This document shows positions 26,227 through 34,759 of a DNA stretch of 64,000 bases, piece after piece. Below the pieces are notes generated by a model that ran no database searches, was not told the DNA's origin, and saw only the letters and a list, made by a program, of their open reading frames with translations. The translations under genes and the position numbers were made by a program. This DNA comes from Limibacter armeniacum (lineage in GTDB: Bacteria > Bacteroidota > Bacteroidia > Cytophagales > Flammeovirgaceae): the NCBI RefSeq assembly GCF_036880985.1, contig NZ_JBAJNO010000008.1:682001-746000 (forward strand). Reading direction: 5' to 3'. The first letter of the stretch is position 1; each line of letters begins with the position of its first letter.

Positions 26227-26838
26227 TTAGTTGTTGATAAAAAGAAGAAAAACATCTCCGAAATCACTTCTTAGATATTTGTCAAAAGCTTCTTTTCTCC
26301 AGTTGAAACTATACTCATTGATTGCTGTAAATTCCTCATGAGAAGCATTTGATCTTGAGCTACCTCTCAATGTTTCAGAAGTAGTTAGGATGCTCTCATT
26401 AGCAAGGGACAACAACCTGTTGTTTTCGTCCTGAATAGAGCCAATTTTAATCAGGGCTTTGTACAGGTCTTTCAGCTTTTCAATTTGGTTTTTATCAACA
26501 TCAATGCTGTAAGAGTTGTTACCAAGTTCAAACTTGATCTCTACATCACGGTCAATATTACCAGCTGTTTCCAGTCTTACATGGCTAATATGATTGTCCT
26601 TGTATGTGTAACGCTTCAGCATACGTCTTTTGTCCATTGCTGAGTTACCATCCAAGTGAATCAGTGCCTGGTTTGTAAAGCAGTATTCATCAGATTTTGA
26701 TCTAATCAGGAAAAAAATCTTTTCTCCATCCTCATGCAATACATAGTCATCAGAGTCTACTGAACCGTACTGTTCAGGTGGTACGATAGTACCAATGTCA
26801 CTGAGTCCCATTACATCGGAAGCGAGTTTTTTAAACAT
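26227..26838 (-). CDS. Bacterial PH-domain protein
   Basis: The 203-residue soluble protein begins 'MFKKLASDVMGLSDIGTIV', the usual start of the bPH_1 (YvbH/YozO-like, formerly DUF1696) family, followed by a PH-like beta barrel to about residue 125, containing 'FFLIRSKSDEYCFTNQALI' and 'RRMLKRYTYKDN'. The C-terminal third is helical and family-specific. Such proteins form ring oligomers; their roles are poorly defined. Monocistronic by context, with a terminator just downstream. Confidence 0.8.
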   Translation of the reverse strand: MFKKLASDVMGLSDIGTIVPPEQYGSVDSDDYVLHEDGEKIFFLIRSKSDEYCFTNQALIHLDGNSAMDKRRMLKRYTYKDNHISHVRLETAGNIDRDVEIKFELGNNSYSIDVDKNQIEKLKDLYKALIKIGSIQDENNRLLSLANESILTTSETLRGSSRSNASHEEFTAINEYSFNWRKEAFDKYLRSDFGDVFLLFINN

Positions 26839-27006
26839 AATTTTTGGTTTAGTGTGAAGGTTAATTCAAATGAAAAAATATGATTTAATATACTCAAATG
26901 ATTTAGAAAGGTTTCGATAGATTTTAATATTACACAGAACTGATTGGTTATTAGGTAGATCAAATTTCACAACTCATCCTGTGGAGGGGGTAAACAAATT
27001 GCCTTA

Positions 27007-27465
27007 TTATTTTTTGAGCGTCAATGTGGCAGTCAACCCAACACTGAAATTTCTGGGCAGCTTGTGAACACCAAAAATTGCCCTTGAATGTTCTCCCTTG
27101 TCTTCCAAAACCTTCACAAACAAATCAGAAGCACCATTGACTATCTTGGGAGCATCATCCCATTCTTCTCCAGATTGGTAGTAAGCATCAATATGATTCA
27201 GCCCAACGATTTGGTCAAAGCCGATTTTCTTATTTACCTGAGACAAAACATTCAAGGCACATAGCTCCATTGCTTTATAGCCATCAGCTGTTGAAATATT
27301 TTCTCCCAACCGACCTTGGTAAAAATATTCGCCATTTAGTATGGGAAATTGGATAGCGATATAGGCTATATTTTCTCTGATGTTGACAGAAACATAACTT
27401 CCGCCCGGTGTAGAAACATCAGGAAGTTGATAGCCGTGTTTTGATAGGTTTTCAATAGGGGACAT
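27007..27465 (-). CDS. RidA/YjgF-family protein
   Basis: The 152-residue protein belongs to the Rid family, whose best-known member deaminates reactive enamine/imine intermediates. The landmarks are 'IAYIAIQFPILNGEY', 'DGYKAMELCALNVLSQV' and 'HSRAIFGVHKLPRNFSVGL'. The Arg in 'HSRAIFGV' matches the position of the catalytic Arg in RidA. The longer form, with 'PIENLSKHGYQLPDVSTPGG' at the start, is like YjgH-type members. It lies divergent from the Nramp transporter. Confidence 0.85.
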   Translation of the reverse strand: MSPIENLSKHGYQLPDVSTPGGSYVSVNIRENIAYIAIQFPILNGEYFYQGRLGENISTADGYKAMELCALNVLSQVNKKIGFDQIVGLNHIDAYYQSGEEWDDAPKIVNGASDLFVKVLEDKGEHSRAIFGVHKLPRNFSVGLTATLTLKK

Positions 27466-27551
27466 ACTTTTTTATTTAGCTTCAGTTTATGTATACAATC
27501 GACTAATGTATATAACTTACATGGCTATAATTGTTCACAAAAAAAGGAAGC

Positions 27552-27584
27552 TGTATCACAAATTGTTTTGTGAAATATGATACA
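27552..27584. promoter_or_regulatory. Dyad upstream of Nramp gene, candidate operator
   Basis: Nested inverted repeats: outer arms TGTATCA / TGATACA and inner arms CACAAA / TTTGTG, in a 33-bp AT-rich block 56 bp upstream of the transporter start. A metal-responsive repressor of the MntR or Fur type is the obvious candidate to bind; this is inference. Confidence 0.5.
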
Positions 27585-27639
27585 CCTTGATAAATCATGG
27601 CATAAATACCAGCGCTGAAAAAAATAAAAGACGAAAAGT

Positions 27640-28908
27640 ATGTTTGATATTTTTAAAAACATAGATAAAAAAGGCTACAGGCCAAAACCGGGGAAACTAG
27701 ATATTTTCAGGTTTATAGGGCCAGGGCTTTTAATAACAGTCGGATTTATTGATCCCGGTAATTGGGCATCAAACCTGGCGGCAGGAGCGGATTTTGGTTA
27801 TGCACTTTTATGGGTTGTGACGCTTTCCACAATCACGCTGATACTGATGCAGCATAACGTAGCACAGTTGGGAATTACAACAGGCTATTGTTTGTCTGAA
27901 GCGGCTGTGATTTATATGAAGCCGCTCTACTCAAAAGTTTTACTGATTTCAGCCATGATGGCTTCCGTGTCGACTTCATTGGCAGAAATCCTGGGAGGGG
28001 CAATAGCACTTGAACTTTTGTTTGGAGTACCTATCAAAATAGGAGCACTGTTGGTGACCATTTTTGTGGTGATTATGCTTTTTACCAATTCTTATCGCCT
28101 GATAGAGCGTTGGATTATCTCCTTTGTTTCTGTAATAGGATTGTCTTTTCTCTACGAACTCTCACTGGTGGAGATCGATTGGAATACGGCGGCATGGAGT
28201 TGGGTACAGCCTACTTTTCCGAAAGGCTCTATGATTATTGTAATGAGTGTATTGGGTGCCGTTGTAATGCCGCATAACCTTTTTTTGCATTCGGAAATTA
28301 TTCAAAGCAGAAAGTGGAACCTGAAAGATGAGACAGAACTTAAGAAACAATTTAAGTATGAGCTAGCCGATACGATACTGTCCATGACAATTGGGTGGGC
28401 AATCAACAGTGCGATGATTATTCTGGCGGCAGCAACATTTTTCAAGAATCACAATTCTGTTTCAGAACTGGAGCAGGCTGAAAACCTTTTGGAGCCTTTG
28501 CTTGGGCCACATGCTGCTATCGCATTTGGTGTAGCGTTGTTATTTTCGGGTATTTCTTCTACTGTAACTTCTGGAATGGCAGCAGGAAGTATTTTTGCCG
28601 GAATGTACAAGGAGCCTTACGATATCAAAGATAACCACTCAAAATTGGGAGTGTTGATTTCATTGGTGCTGGCATTGATAATTATCTTTTTGATCAGGGA
28701 TCCTTTTCAAGGGCTGATTATTTCGCAAATGATACTGAGTATTCAGTTACCGCTTACCATCTTTTCACAAGTTTACCTGACATCATCCGAAAAAGTGATG
28801 GGCAGCTACAAGAATTCACCACTATTGAAAGGTGTCCTTTATTTTCTGGGGGTAATCATATCCGTCCTGAATATAGTGTTGTTTATCAGTTTCTTCTTTG
28901 ATGTATAG
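27640..28908 (+). CDS. mntH: Nramp-family divalent metal transporter
   Basis: The 422-residue protein has about 11 TM segments. The metal-binding motifs are both present: 'FIDPGNWAS' in TM1 (Asp38-Pro-Gly-Asn41) and 'VVMPHNLFLHS' in TM6 (Met210-Pro-His212). The Met is the residue that favours Mn(II) and Fe(II) over Ca(II). The family imports metal with protons. The dyad ahead of the gene suggests metal-responsive control. The symbol follows the common name; Mn versus Fe preference cannot be settled. Confidence 0.92.
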   Translation: MFDIFKNIDKKGYRPKPGKLDIFRFIGPGLLITVGFIDPGNWASNLAAGADFGYALLWVVTLSTITLILMQHNVAQLGITTGYCLSEAAVIYMKPLYSKVLLISAMMASVSTSLAEILGGAIALELLFGVPIKIGALLVTIFVVIMLFTNSYRLIERWIISFVSVIGLSFLYELSLVEIDWNTAAWSWVQPTFPKGSMIIVMSVLGAVVMPHNLFLHSEIIQSRKWNLKDETELKKQFKYELADTILSMTIGWAINSAMIILAAATFFKNHNSVSELEQAENLLEPLLGPHAAIAFGVALLFSGISSTVTSGMAAGSIFAGMYKEPYDIKDNHSKLGVLISLVLALIIIFLIRDPFQGLIISQMILSIQLPLTIFSQVYLTSSEKVMGSYKNSPLLKGVLYFLGVIISVLNIVLFISFFFDV

Positions 28909-28991
28909 CCTACATATTACACATTTATCAATGTAGGGTCTTGTGGATTATTGAATACAGATCTTGTTGCTTTTTTTCTATTTTAAATGAG

Positions 28992-29639
28992 ATGAAGCAC
29001 CTTACCATTCAACAGCGAAAACAAATTGCATCAGGCATCAGTAAAAATAAATCTGATGCGGCCATTGCACGCGAAATAGGTGTACACCGTAGTACAGTAG
29101 GGCGTGAAATAAAAAGATGTGGCGGAAGGGAATTCTATAAGGCAATGCTGGCTGAAAAAATGGCTATACATAACCAGTTTTTTGCAACAGAGATGTTTCG
29201 TTGCCCTGAAGGTAAAGGAAGTCAATTTGGAAAGACTTGGGGCGTTTTAGATGTTTTTGTACACACAGGTGACGCATCGTATGACTTTACAAGACTAAAC
29301 CTGTTTTTAGGAAGTACCGACAAAAACTATAACAACCTGAAGGAAAACTATTTTTCGTTTTCCTATTACAGGAAACAACGGTTTATTCTTTTTCACCCAA
29401 TCCGTGTATCACGAGACCATAGTGATAGTACATCATACAGCTATCAATCAGTAACTTTTACAGTCACACCTTCAAACCAGATACTGACAGAGAATATTAT
29501 GGTCGCTACCAGTAGTCAGCACAATGCTAATGGGGATACAGAAATATTCCACAAGCGAATTGATATGCCTATAGTAGCCTTTTGTGGAAAAGTCCGTAAG
29601 GTAAACCTGAAAAATTGCTATAAAAGGTTGGTAGCATGA
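28992..29639 (+). CDS. IS30-type HTH domain fused to an unknown domain
   Basis: The first ~55 residues ('MKHLTIQQRKQIASGIS', 'SDAAIAREIGVHRSTVGREI') match the DNA-binding N-terminus of IS30 transposases. The rest (about 60-215) has no DDE catalytic domain; it is a beta-rich domain with stretches such as 'FVHTGDASYDFTRLNLF' and 'YQSVTFTVTPSNQIL' that I do not recognise. The start at 28992 is chosen because the homology begins there. It follows the transporter by 83 bp and ends at a terminator. It could be a regulator that captured a transposase HTH, or a chimera left by an old insertion; the intact length favours a working gene. Confidence 0.65.
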   Translation: MKHLTIQQRKQIASGISKNKSDAAIAREIGVHRSTVGREIKRCGGREFYKAMLAEKMAIHNQFFATEMFRCPEGKGSQFGKTWGVLDVFVHTGDASYDFTRLNLFLGSTDKNYNNLKENYFSFSYYRKQRFILFHPIRVSRDHSDSTSYSYQSVTFTVTPSNQILTENIMVATSSQHNANGDTEIFHKRIDMPIVAFCGKVRKVNLKNCYKRLVA

Positions 29640-29698
29640 CTTTGTTCAGTAAGAAAACCGACCATAAACGAAGTTATTTAGCCAACCAAATGATTAAT

Positions 29699-29734
29699 AA
29701 AAGCCTAGACAATTCAGTTTGTCTAGGCTTTTTT
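29699..29734. terminator. Bidirectional terminator
   Basis: The 13-bp arms (AAAAGCCTAGACA and complement) with an 8-nt loop and A/T runs on both sides. Confidence 0.87.
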
Positions 29735-29791
29735 GTGCTTGTTGCATTTTAGTTGAAGTTTTTTCTTATGGATGGTAATTTTTTGAAAAGA

Positions 29792-30142
29792 TTATAACTC
29801 AGAAAAACTTTTGTTTTCAGCAACCCATTCCCATTCTGATTTGCCAAAATTGCCGGAGTCCTCAATTACTTTTAAATGCGTGTCATCAATTATTTCAATT
29901 GTAATGGAACCGTATAACTGATCTTTGCCTACAGGAATATCAGACCATTCCAGAAAAATATGATTGCCATTCAGTTCACCATGCCCCACATGACACCATT
30001 GTGTCGCTAATTGGGAAGTGGCAGTTTTGTTGTTCATACCTAACCAGAAAACCTTCTCACCTACAACATTCAGCCAAAACGGATTTTTGTCGGCAGAATA
30101 CCAGAACCCTGATTTAACGATACATGCTTTTTGATTTTCCAT
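29792..30142 (-). CDS. Hypothetical protein, 116 residues
   Basis: I do not recognise this small soluble protein. It has no signal peptide, is rich in Trp (about 7 in 116), and has a pattern of short strands, e.g. 'NPFWLNVVGEKVFWLGM' and 'LYGSITIEIIDDTHLKVI', compatible with a small beta barrel. It lies 80 bp downstream of the ThuA-like gene in the same direction, so possibly co-transcribed. Confidence 0.6.
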   Translation of the reverse strand: MENQKACIVKSGFWYSADKNPFWLNVVGEKVFWLGMNNKTATSQLATQWCHVGHGELNGNHIFLEWSDIPVGKDQLYGSITIEIIDDTHLKVIEDSGNFGKSEWEWVAENKSFSEL

Positions 30143-30222
30143 TCGTTGGGATGGCTAAAGGTTTGTTCAACTGCTTGATTTTAAAAGTCGTTTATGGTGT
30201 TAATCCAAAACACACGTTGGTA

Positions 30223-31275
30223 TTACAGCGCATTTACCGAAAAACTTCTCGAACTGGATTTGTCTTTGGTTGGGAAATCAGCTGGAATTTTTTGGGTCAC
30301 ATCTCCAGTAGCAGCCCATTCCGCACCTCGCTGCAAAGTGGTGATAAAACCGATGCATTCCATAGAGTAATCAAAATGCCCAAGGGTAGAATGAAATACA
30401 CGACCCTTTCCATAATTGATGGCCATCAGCATTGGAACATGTTTTCCCGAACCGGACAATGTAGGCTCCCAAGGTTGTTTGTTTTTCTCCACATCCGAAT
30501 AGGCAGTAGCCAAAACAGTAGCATTTTCAAAAGGCCCCCTCATTCTGTCATACATTTCATCCTTTGCGTGCAGCCATTCTGTCGGCAATCCTTTCATGAT
30601 TGGGTGCTCGGGAGCCCTTGCTGTAACCACAAATTCCTGTTCCATTCCGTGTGAACCGCAGATTCCTTCCACATGATCAGTATGAAGATTTCCGGCATCA
30701 TCATAAAAAGCATACGGGCCAGTAGTGCTGTCACGTCCGCCCCATGCACCCAGTCCAATCATTTTGTTGAAAGCTTTCCAGTCTCCCCAAGCATTGTTGG
30801 CTGCATGTACCACAATAAGCCCACCGCCATTCAGCATATATTGCTCAAATTTTTCTCTGGTTTCTTTGGGCCACTCAGGCGTTTGAGCACCCAGATTGGA
30901 AATAATCACATCGTACTGACTGAAGTCGACAGAAAAATCAGACGTGTGCAGCGGATTGGTGGAAATATTTTGCAGAGATAAGTTGACGGGATACTCCTTG
31001 ATAAAACTTTCATAAGCCTCCGGACGGTTAGGGTTGTACTTAACACCAAGCCAAACGGAATCATACCTGCTGATTTCAACCTCAAAAAGTCCTGTCTGCT
31101 CAAGATAACTTTTCATCATAAAGCTGGTTTTAGGCCAGACATAATGATTGTTGGAGCCGTCAATAATCAGTGCTTTCAGTTTTGACGGTGTATTTTTTTG
31201 TCTTTCCATAGAAGAGCAGGATAGGCAAGCAAAAGTAAGTAGCAGTAGCCAAGCGTATTGCTTTAGTTTGTTCAT
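30223..31275 (-). CDS. ThuA-domain lipoprotein
   Basis: The 350-residue protein has a lipoprotein signal ('TFACLSCSSMERQ', Cys about residue 20). The ThuA fold, a class I glutamine-amidotransferase relative without the catalytic triad, spans about 30-330: 'LKALIIDGSNNHYVW', 'VIISNLGAQTPEWP', 'GGGLIVVHAANNAWGDW', 'HPIMKGLP' and 'GRVFHSTLGH'. In Bacteroidota such exported ThuA proteins often occur with sugar-catabolic genes, but no sugar operon is visible here. Role uncertain. Confidence 0.88.
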   Translation of the reverse strand: MNKLKQYAWLLLLTFACLSCSSMERQKNTPSKLKALIIDGSNNHYVWPKTSFMMKSYLEQTGLFEVEISRYDSVWLGVKYNPNRPEAYESFIKEYPVNLSLQNISTNPLHTSDFSVDFSQYDVIISNLGAQTPEWPKETREKFEQYMLNGGGLIVVHAANNAWGDWKAFNKMIGLGAWGGRDSTTGPYAFYDDAGNLHTDHVEGICGSHGMEQEFVVTARAPEHPIMKGLPTEWLHAKDEMYDRMRGPFENATVLATAYSDVEKNKQPWEPTLSGSGKHVPMLMAINYGKGRVFHSTLGHFDYSMECIGFITTLQRGAEWAATGDVTQKIPADFPTKDKSSSRSFSVNAL

Positions 31276-31404
31276 CGGTTTGAGTGTAAATTGGTTGATT
31301 TGAAAATCGAGTGAAATTATTTTGTACCTGTTTTCCCAATATCGATTTTAATTTTATTACATCTTGCGGTTAGTGTATCATAGTTATCATCCCACCCGTC
31401 TTCA

Positions 31405-31514
31405 CCACTGGTCGTAGCGTTCTCTACATCCTATTAAATTGTGAGCGTCCGCTCATCAAAGCGAGATGCTTCAAAAAAAAGGAAAGTCTTAGTGAGATAC
31501 TAAGACTAGTTAGG
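31405..31514. repeat. Interspersed ~110-bp repeat, copy A
   Basis: The block starts 'ccactggtcgtagcg' and ends 'actaagactagttagg'. A second copy lies at 32519-32793, interrupted by a MITE-like insertion. It contains palindromes of the type GAGCGTCCGCTC. Its right part forms the terminator and even the stop codon region of the MBL-fold gene. Confidence 0.75.
31473..31507 (-). terminator. Terminator supplied by repeat copy A
   Basis: Arms AGTCTTAGT / ACTAAGACT with a 5-nt loop; on the minus strand the stem is followed, after a 4-nt break, by eight T. Confidence 0.75.
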
Positions 31515-32522
31515 GTTTTTGTTTTTATAAGCTTCACTTTCAAACTCTTGCATCAACTCTTTTAGATCATGCTCTTTATATTTTCGGGAAAAGTGTACAG
31601 GGATTGGCTCATCAACTTCAGTTTCCGACATGATCTTTCCTGATTGCGTAGAGAAACTGTGAAAGTTTAATGCCGCGAGTTCTTGATCAGCTTCTTTGTA
31701 GAAGCTCTCAATAAATACTTGCCTGCATTTCCAAAAGTGGTCTTTAATCTTTGAGTGATTCTCATGATTTGCCGCATGATCCATTATTACACCAACCGAA
31801 TCGCCTTCTTGAATATGGAGTAAATGATAGAGTTCATGTGCTTGATAATCTTTTTCGTCAATTGAGATGACAGCGTTATTATCTTTATTGATAAAGGCAT
31901 CTTTAAGCCCTTTGACCCATTTTCCACCTTTGAATCCACTTTTTTGAATATCAATTTTTAAGGTTTCATTCTCTTTAAACTTGTATGCCAAAGTTGGTGT
32001 CTTATGATCAAGTATTACTGAAGAAACTGTAAATGACTTCTCCTCAAAGAGGATGTTATTATCCTGCTCACCGATTTTGATTAATTCCCAAAAAGGAGGT
32101 TCAATCTCGTAAACCACAATTTTATTTTCACTGACTACCTCCCTTATCTCATAAATTATAGAACCCTTCTGGATCAAGTTCCATGTATAGCTTTTAAGCC
32201 TTGCTTGTACATGCTTTGAAATATTTTCAGGACCACAAATAACAACCCTTCTTTCTATGCCTATCTGGTGACGGATGACAGCATCAAAATTTACAAAATG
32301 GTCAATATGGGTATGGCTAATAAAGATGGCATTGCAATCTTGAATCTCTTTGATGGTAAGATCACTGGCATCTCCACATTCACACAAATAATTCCAAGGG
32401 TGATTGTCCAGCTTTACCAAAATTGAGATATCCTCATTTACACTGCTCTTAATCTGTGCATTAAATATTCTATATATATTTTTTAGGAGTAATTTAAAGC
32501 TCCTTGAATTTAAAACTACCAC
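31506..32522 (-). CDS. MBL-fold metallohydrolase, RNase Z-like
   Basis: The 338-residue protein has the metallo-beta-lactamase fold with 'IFISHTHIDHF' (the HxHxDH metal motif) preceded by 'CECGDASDLTI', and a late 'VGVIMDHAANHENH' region that could supply further ligands. The order resembles RNase Z/arylsulfatase-like members, but the tRNA-binding exosite is not evident. The N-terminus is suspicious: most relatives begin with a strand ending in a Gly-rich loop, while here the first codons border the repeat at 32519, so the start may have been replaced or lost. It is bracketed by two direct copies of the 110-bp repeat. Confidence 0.75.
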   Translation of the reverse strand: MVVLNSRSFKLLLKNIYRIFNAQIKSSVNEDISILVKLDNHPWNYLCECGDASDLTIKEIQDCNAIFISHTHIDHFVNFDAVIRHQIGIERRVVICGPENISKHVQARLKSYTWNLIQKGSIIYEIREVVSENKIVVYEIEPPFWELIKIGEQDNNILFEEKSFTVSSVILDHKTPTLAYKFKENETLKIDIQKSGFKGGKWVKGLKDAFINKDNNAVISIDEKDYQAHELYHLLHIQEGDSVGVIMDHAANHENHSKIKDHFWKCRQVFIESFYKEADQELAALNFHSFSTQSGKIMSETEVDEPIPVHFSRKYKEHDLKELMQEFESEAYKNKNPN

Positions 32523-32793
32523 TGGTCGTAGCGTCCGCTACGCCTATTAAATTGTGAGTGTCCGCTCACCAAAGCGAGACGCCCAATGCTGTCAACTTAA
32601 CAACACGAACCACTGTAGGAACACGGCCTTGCCGTGTTCAATCGTGTCACAAATGTCCCACGGGCATGTGATTCGTGGTGCTTCGCAAGAACAGAGCCTT
32701 GCTCTGTTCCCACACTTTTGCTTAAGTTGACAGCATTGAGCGAGATGCTTCAAAAAATAGGAAAGCATTAGTGAGACACTAAGACTAGTTAGG
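32519..32793. repeat. Interspersed ~110-bp repeat, copy B, split by an insertion
   Basis: The left part ('ccactggtcgtagcgtccgc' to 'gcgagacgcc') and right part ('gcgagatgcttcaaaaaa' to 'actagttagg') match copy A at 31405-31514. The 153-bp element at 32585-32737 sits between them, and the junction sequence gcgaga(c/t)gc occurs on both sides, like a target duplication with one change. Contains the perfect hairpin GTAGCGTCCGCTAC. Confidence 0.75.
32585..32737. mobile_element. 153-bp MITE-like element with perfect 16-bp terminal inverted repeats
   Basis: The ends are AATGCTGTCAACTTAA (32585-32600) and its exact complement (32722-32737). The interior is made of hairpins, including GAACACGG-ccttg-CCGTGTTC and GAACAGAG-ccttg-CTCTGTTC, plus an inverted pair around CACGAACCACT. 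There is no transposase gene. Comparison with copy A shows the element interrupts the repeat and is followed by a 9-11 bp near-duplication, so it moved in after the repeat was established. Confidence 0.8.
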
Positions 32794-32808
32794 TTAGCGT
32801 AATAAAAT

Positions 32809-33387
32809 TTACGCTCCGATTTCTTTCCATTCACCTTTTCTGAAAAAGACATTCCTGAATTTTGGTGAGTGAAATTCCATATAAAAGCCCCAGATTTCTC
32901 TGTATATCGTTGGATTTCCGCTCATAATGTGATGAGTAGGTTGATCCATGTCTAAAATTAATCGATGGGAGTTGTATGGTTTTACAGTAGAAATAATGCC
33001 TTTGTAAGTTTTGATAATGCGGTCTTTATCCGTTACATGGAAAAAAATGCTATCGTCTTCAGTGATTTCAAACCTGTAACGGTTGTACTGCCAGTTAGTT
33101 TGTTCACCCTTAAAAAAGTCTCTATCAATAATATATTCACCATAAAAATCTTGCTTGTTCAATTCAATCTTTTCAACAAAAGGGGCGCTTATAATAACAA
33201 GTAGCACCAATAATCCTATAGTTATCCATATACTCTTTAAGATTTTCATTGCTAATTTACTTTTGGTAAATGCCCAGGTAATGAACAGTATTATGCTGAA
33301 TGGCATTAAGATAAAAGCAAAGAGTAAATTAAATCCAAAGCCCATAGTAAAAAGTATTAGGTAAAGTAAAAAAATCAAGGAGCCCAA
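32809..33387 (-). CDS. Membrane-anchored hypothetical protein
   Basis: The 192-residue protein has two hydrophobic segments at about residues 3-38 and 48-68, then a soluble domain of about 120 residues with alternating strands ('YRFEITEDDSIFFHV', 'SHRLILDMDQPTHHI') ending 'FFRKGEWKEIGA'. I do not recognise the family. The soluble part would face the periplasm if the N-terminus is outside, or the cytoplasm otherwise. It is one of a run of unknown minus-strand genes. Confidence 0.65.
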   Translation of the reverse strand: MGSLIFLLYLILFTMGFGFNLLFAFILMPFSIILFITWAFTKSKLAMKILKSIWITIGLLVLLVIISAPFVEKIELNKQDFYGEYIIDRDFFKGEQTNWQYNRYRFEITEDDSIFFHVTDKDRIIKTYKGIISTVKPYNSHRLILDMDQPTHHIMSGNPTIYREIWGFYMEFHSPKFRNVFFRKGEWKEIGA

Positions 33388-33424
33388 TTTTCTAGGACTT
33401 CATTCGAAAGCCTCAATTTGAAAA

Positions 33425-33715
33425 TTAAATAATTGTTTCCCAATTACAGTTTAATGCACCACATTTTGGGCATGATACATATTCTCCGTCAAGATTGTTG
33501 AAGTTACATCTGTTACATTTTCCATATTCGTTATTAATGTGAAAGGTTAAATATTTTGAATCGAGAAGGTTAAGTTTAAAGGTTTCTCTCAATGTTTTGA
33601 TCATGAGAAGTGGCGATTTTCTATACAGCTCTAACAGGTTTTGTTTGTCATGCAGAGACAAGTCAGGCACTTCTATTCCTTCTTTTGGTACGCAGTGATT
33701 ACACTTGACTTTCAT
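33425..33715 (-). CDS. Small zinc-ribbon-like hypothetical protein
   Basis: The 96-residue protein has three Cys pairs: 'CNHC' near the N-terminus (residues 5-8), 'CNRC' and 'CPKC' in the C-terminal third. They probably bind one or two zinc ions. The middle is helical ('LLMIKTLRETFKLNLLDSKY'). No DNA-binding or enzymatic motif is recognised. It lies 38 bp upstream of the membrane protein gene in the same direction. Confidence 0.6.
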   Translation of the reverse strand: MKVKCNHCVPKEGIEVPDLSLHDKQNLLELYRKSPLLMIKTLRETFKLNLLDSKYLTFHINNEYGKCNRCNFNNLDGEYVSCPKCGALNCNWETII

Positions 33716-33762
33716 ATTTGTAAAGGCATTATGAATAGGTATTATTTTTAATCACTCAAAAA

Positions 33763-34677
33763 CTATTGTTGAGCTTGAATATCATAAGAAGTTTGTAGCA
33801 ATGCAGGTCTAAACTGGATTTGGGCATCAACTTTTCTGGTGATATATATTTTCCCGTTCTTATTTAAAGATGTATTAAGGTCTTTTGATGAGGTTGATTT
33901 TTCACTGTATCCACTTCGAATTAGCTGATGCTTTTCATTGAAGGTATTCTTGACTTGAGTAAAGCTGTTGTCTTTTTGGAAAGTGTAATTCAAGTTTAAT
34001 TCTGAAAACCTACGGCCAATAAAACTTTCATCAGACTGTTTGTATAAGCTGTCTAAAACAAATGGTTCAGAAGGTCTCGATAGCATTTTTCCGAATATGG
34101 CAAGCAGGTCATCTGCATCCAAATGCATTTGGATACTGGCAGCCGGATCATATTCATTTTCTACCGTTATTTTCTTTAGAGGAAGATCGAAAGAAGGATA
34201 GAAATAGTAGCTGTCGTTATGGATGATGGAAAATTTGAATCCTTTTATTTGCTTAAGCTTTTCCAAAGCAAGCTCCTGCTTTCGCTTGGTCTTTTGACCA
34301 AAACCTATCTCTCCCGGAAGTTGACTGAGTAAGGGAACGCTATCCATTTCTGTATCAAAAAGAAAGGATACGATGGGCGTTGGAATCAGGTAGCGAATAT
34401 CAATCAACTCAAAAGTGTAAAGACTATCTGCTTTGATCAGTTTCCACTTGCTGACACTCAGTGTCTCACGGTCTTGCATTTGTACATGGAAGGAGTTTTT
34501 TTGTGAGACGAGTATATTCTTTTCCAACTCAAAATAAGTGGTGTCATTATTTTGTGGCAGCATCTGGAAACTTTTGATATTATTGGCTTCTTGTGCGGAT
34601 TGACTGTTGGTGCATGCGCTGATAAAAACCAGAAAAAGTAAAGGGTATACGGTTCCTTTAAGTGAAGTGAAGTTCAT
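33763..34677 (-). CDS. Hypothetical lipoprotein
   Basis: The 304-residue protein has a lipoprotein signal ('LLFLVFISACTNSQS', Cys about residue 22). The mature part has several beta-type stretches, e.g. 'KFSIIHNDSYYFYPSFDLPL', and a polar C-terminal region. I recognise no family. It precedes the zinc-ribbon-like gene by 47 bp in the same direction. Confidence 0.65.
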   Translation of the reverse strand: MNFTSLKGTVYPLLFLVFISACTNSQSAQEANNIKSFQMLPQNNDTTYFELEKNILVSQKNSFHVQMQDRETLSVSKWKLIKADSLYTFELIDIRYLIPTPIVSFLFDTEMDSVPLLSQLPGEIGFGQKTKRKQELALEKLKQIKGFKFSIIHNDSYYFYPSFDLPLKKITVENEYDPAASIQMHLDADDLLAIFGKMLSRPSEPFVLDSLYKQSDESFIGRRFSELNLNYTFQKDNSFTQVKNTFNEKHQLIRSGYSEKSTSSKDLNTSLNKNGKIYITRKVDAQIQFRPALLQTSYDIQAQQ

Positions 34678-34759
34678 ACGTTATTTGATTTATTTGTTGT
34701 TAAGTTTAAAAACCACTTTTGTGGAGATCAAAAAGTAATGTTGCTGAGTATTTTAACGT

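Noticed and set aside
30124..30654. 176-codon plus-strand frame
   Set aside because: Fully antisense to the ThuA-like gene, which has clear domain motifs and a lipoprotein signal.
32592..32852. 86-codon minus-strand frame
   Set aside because: It runs through the MITE-like element and repeat copy B into the end of the next gene; the sequence is palindromic DNA, not coding.
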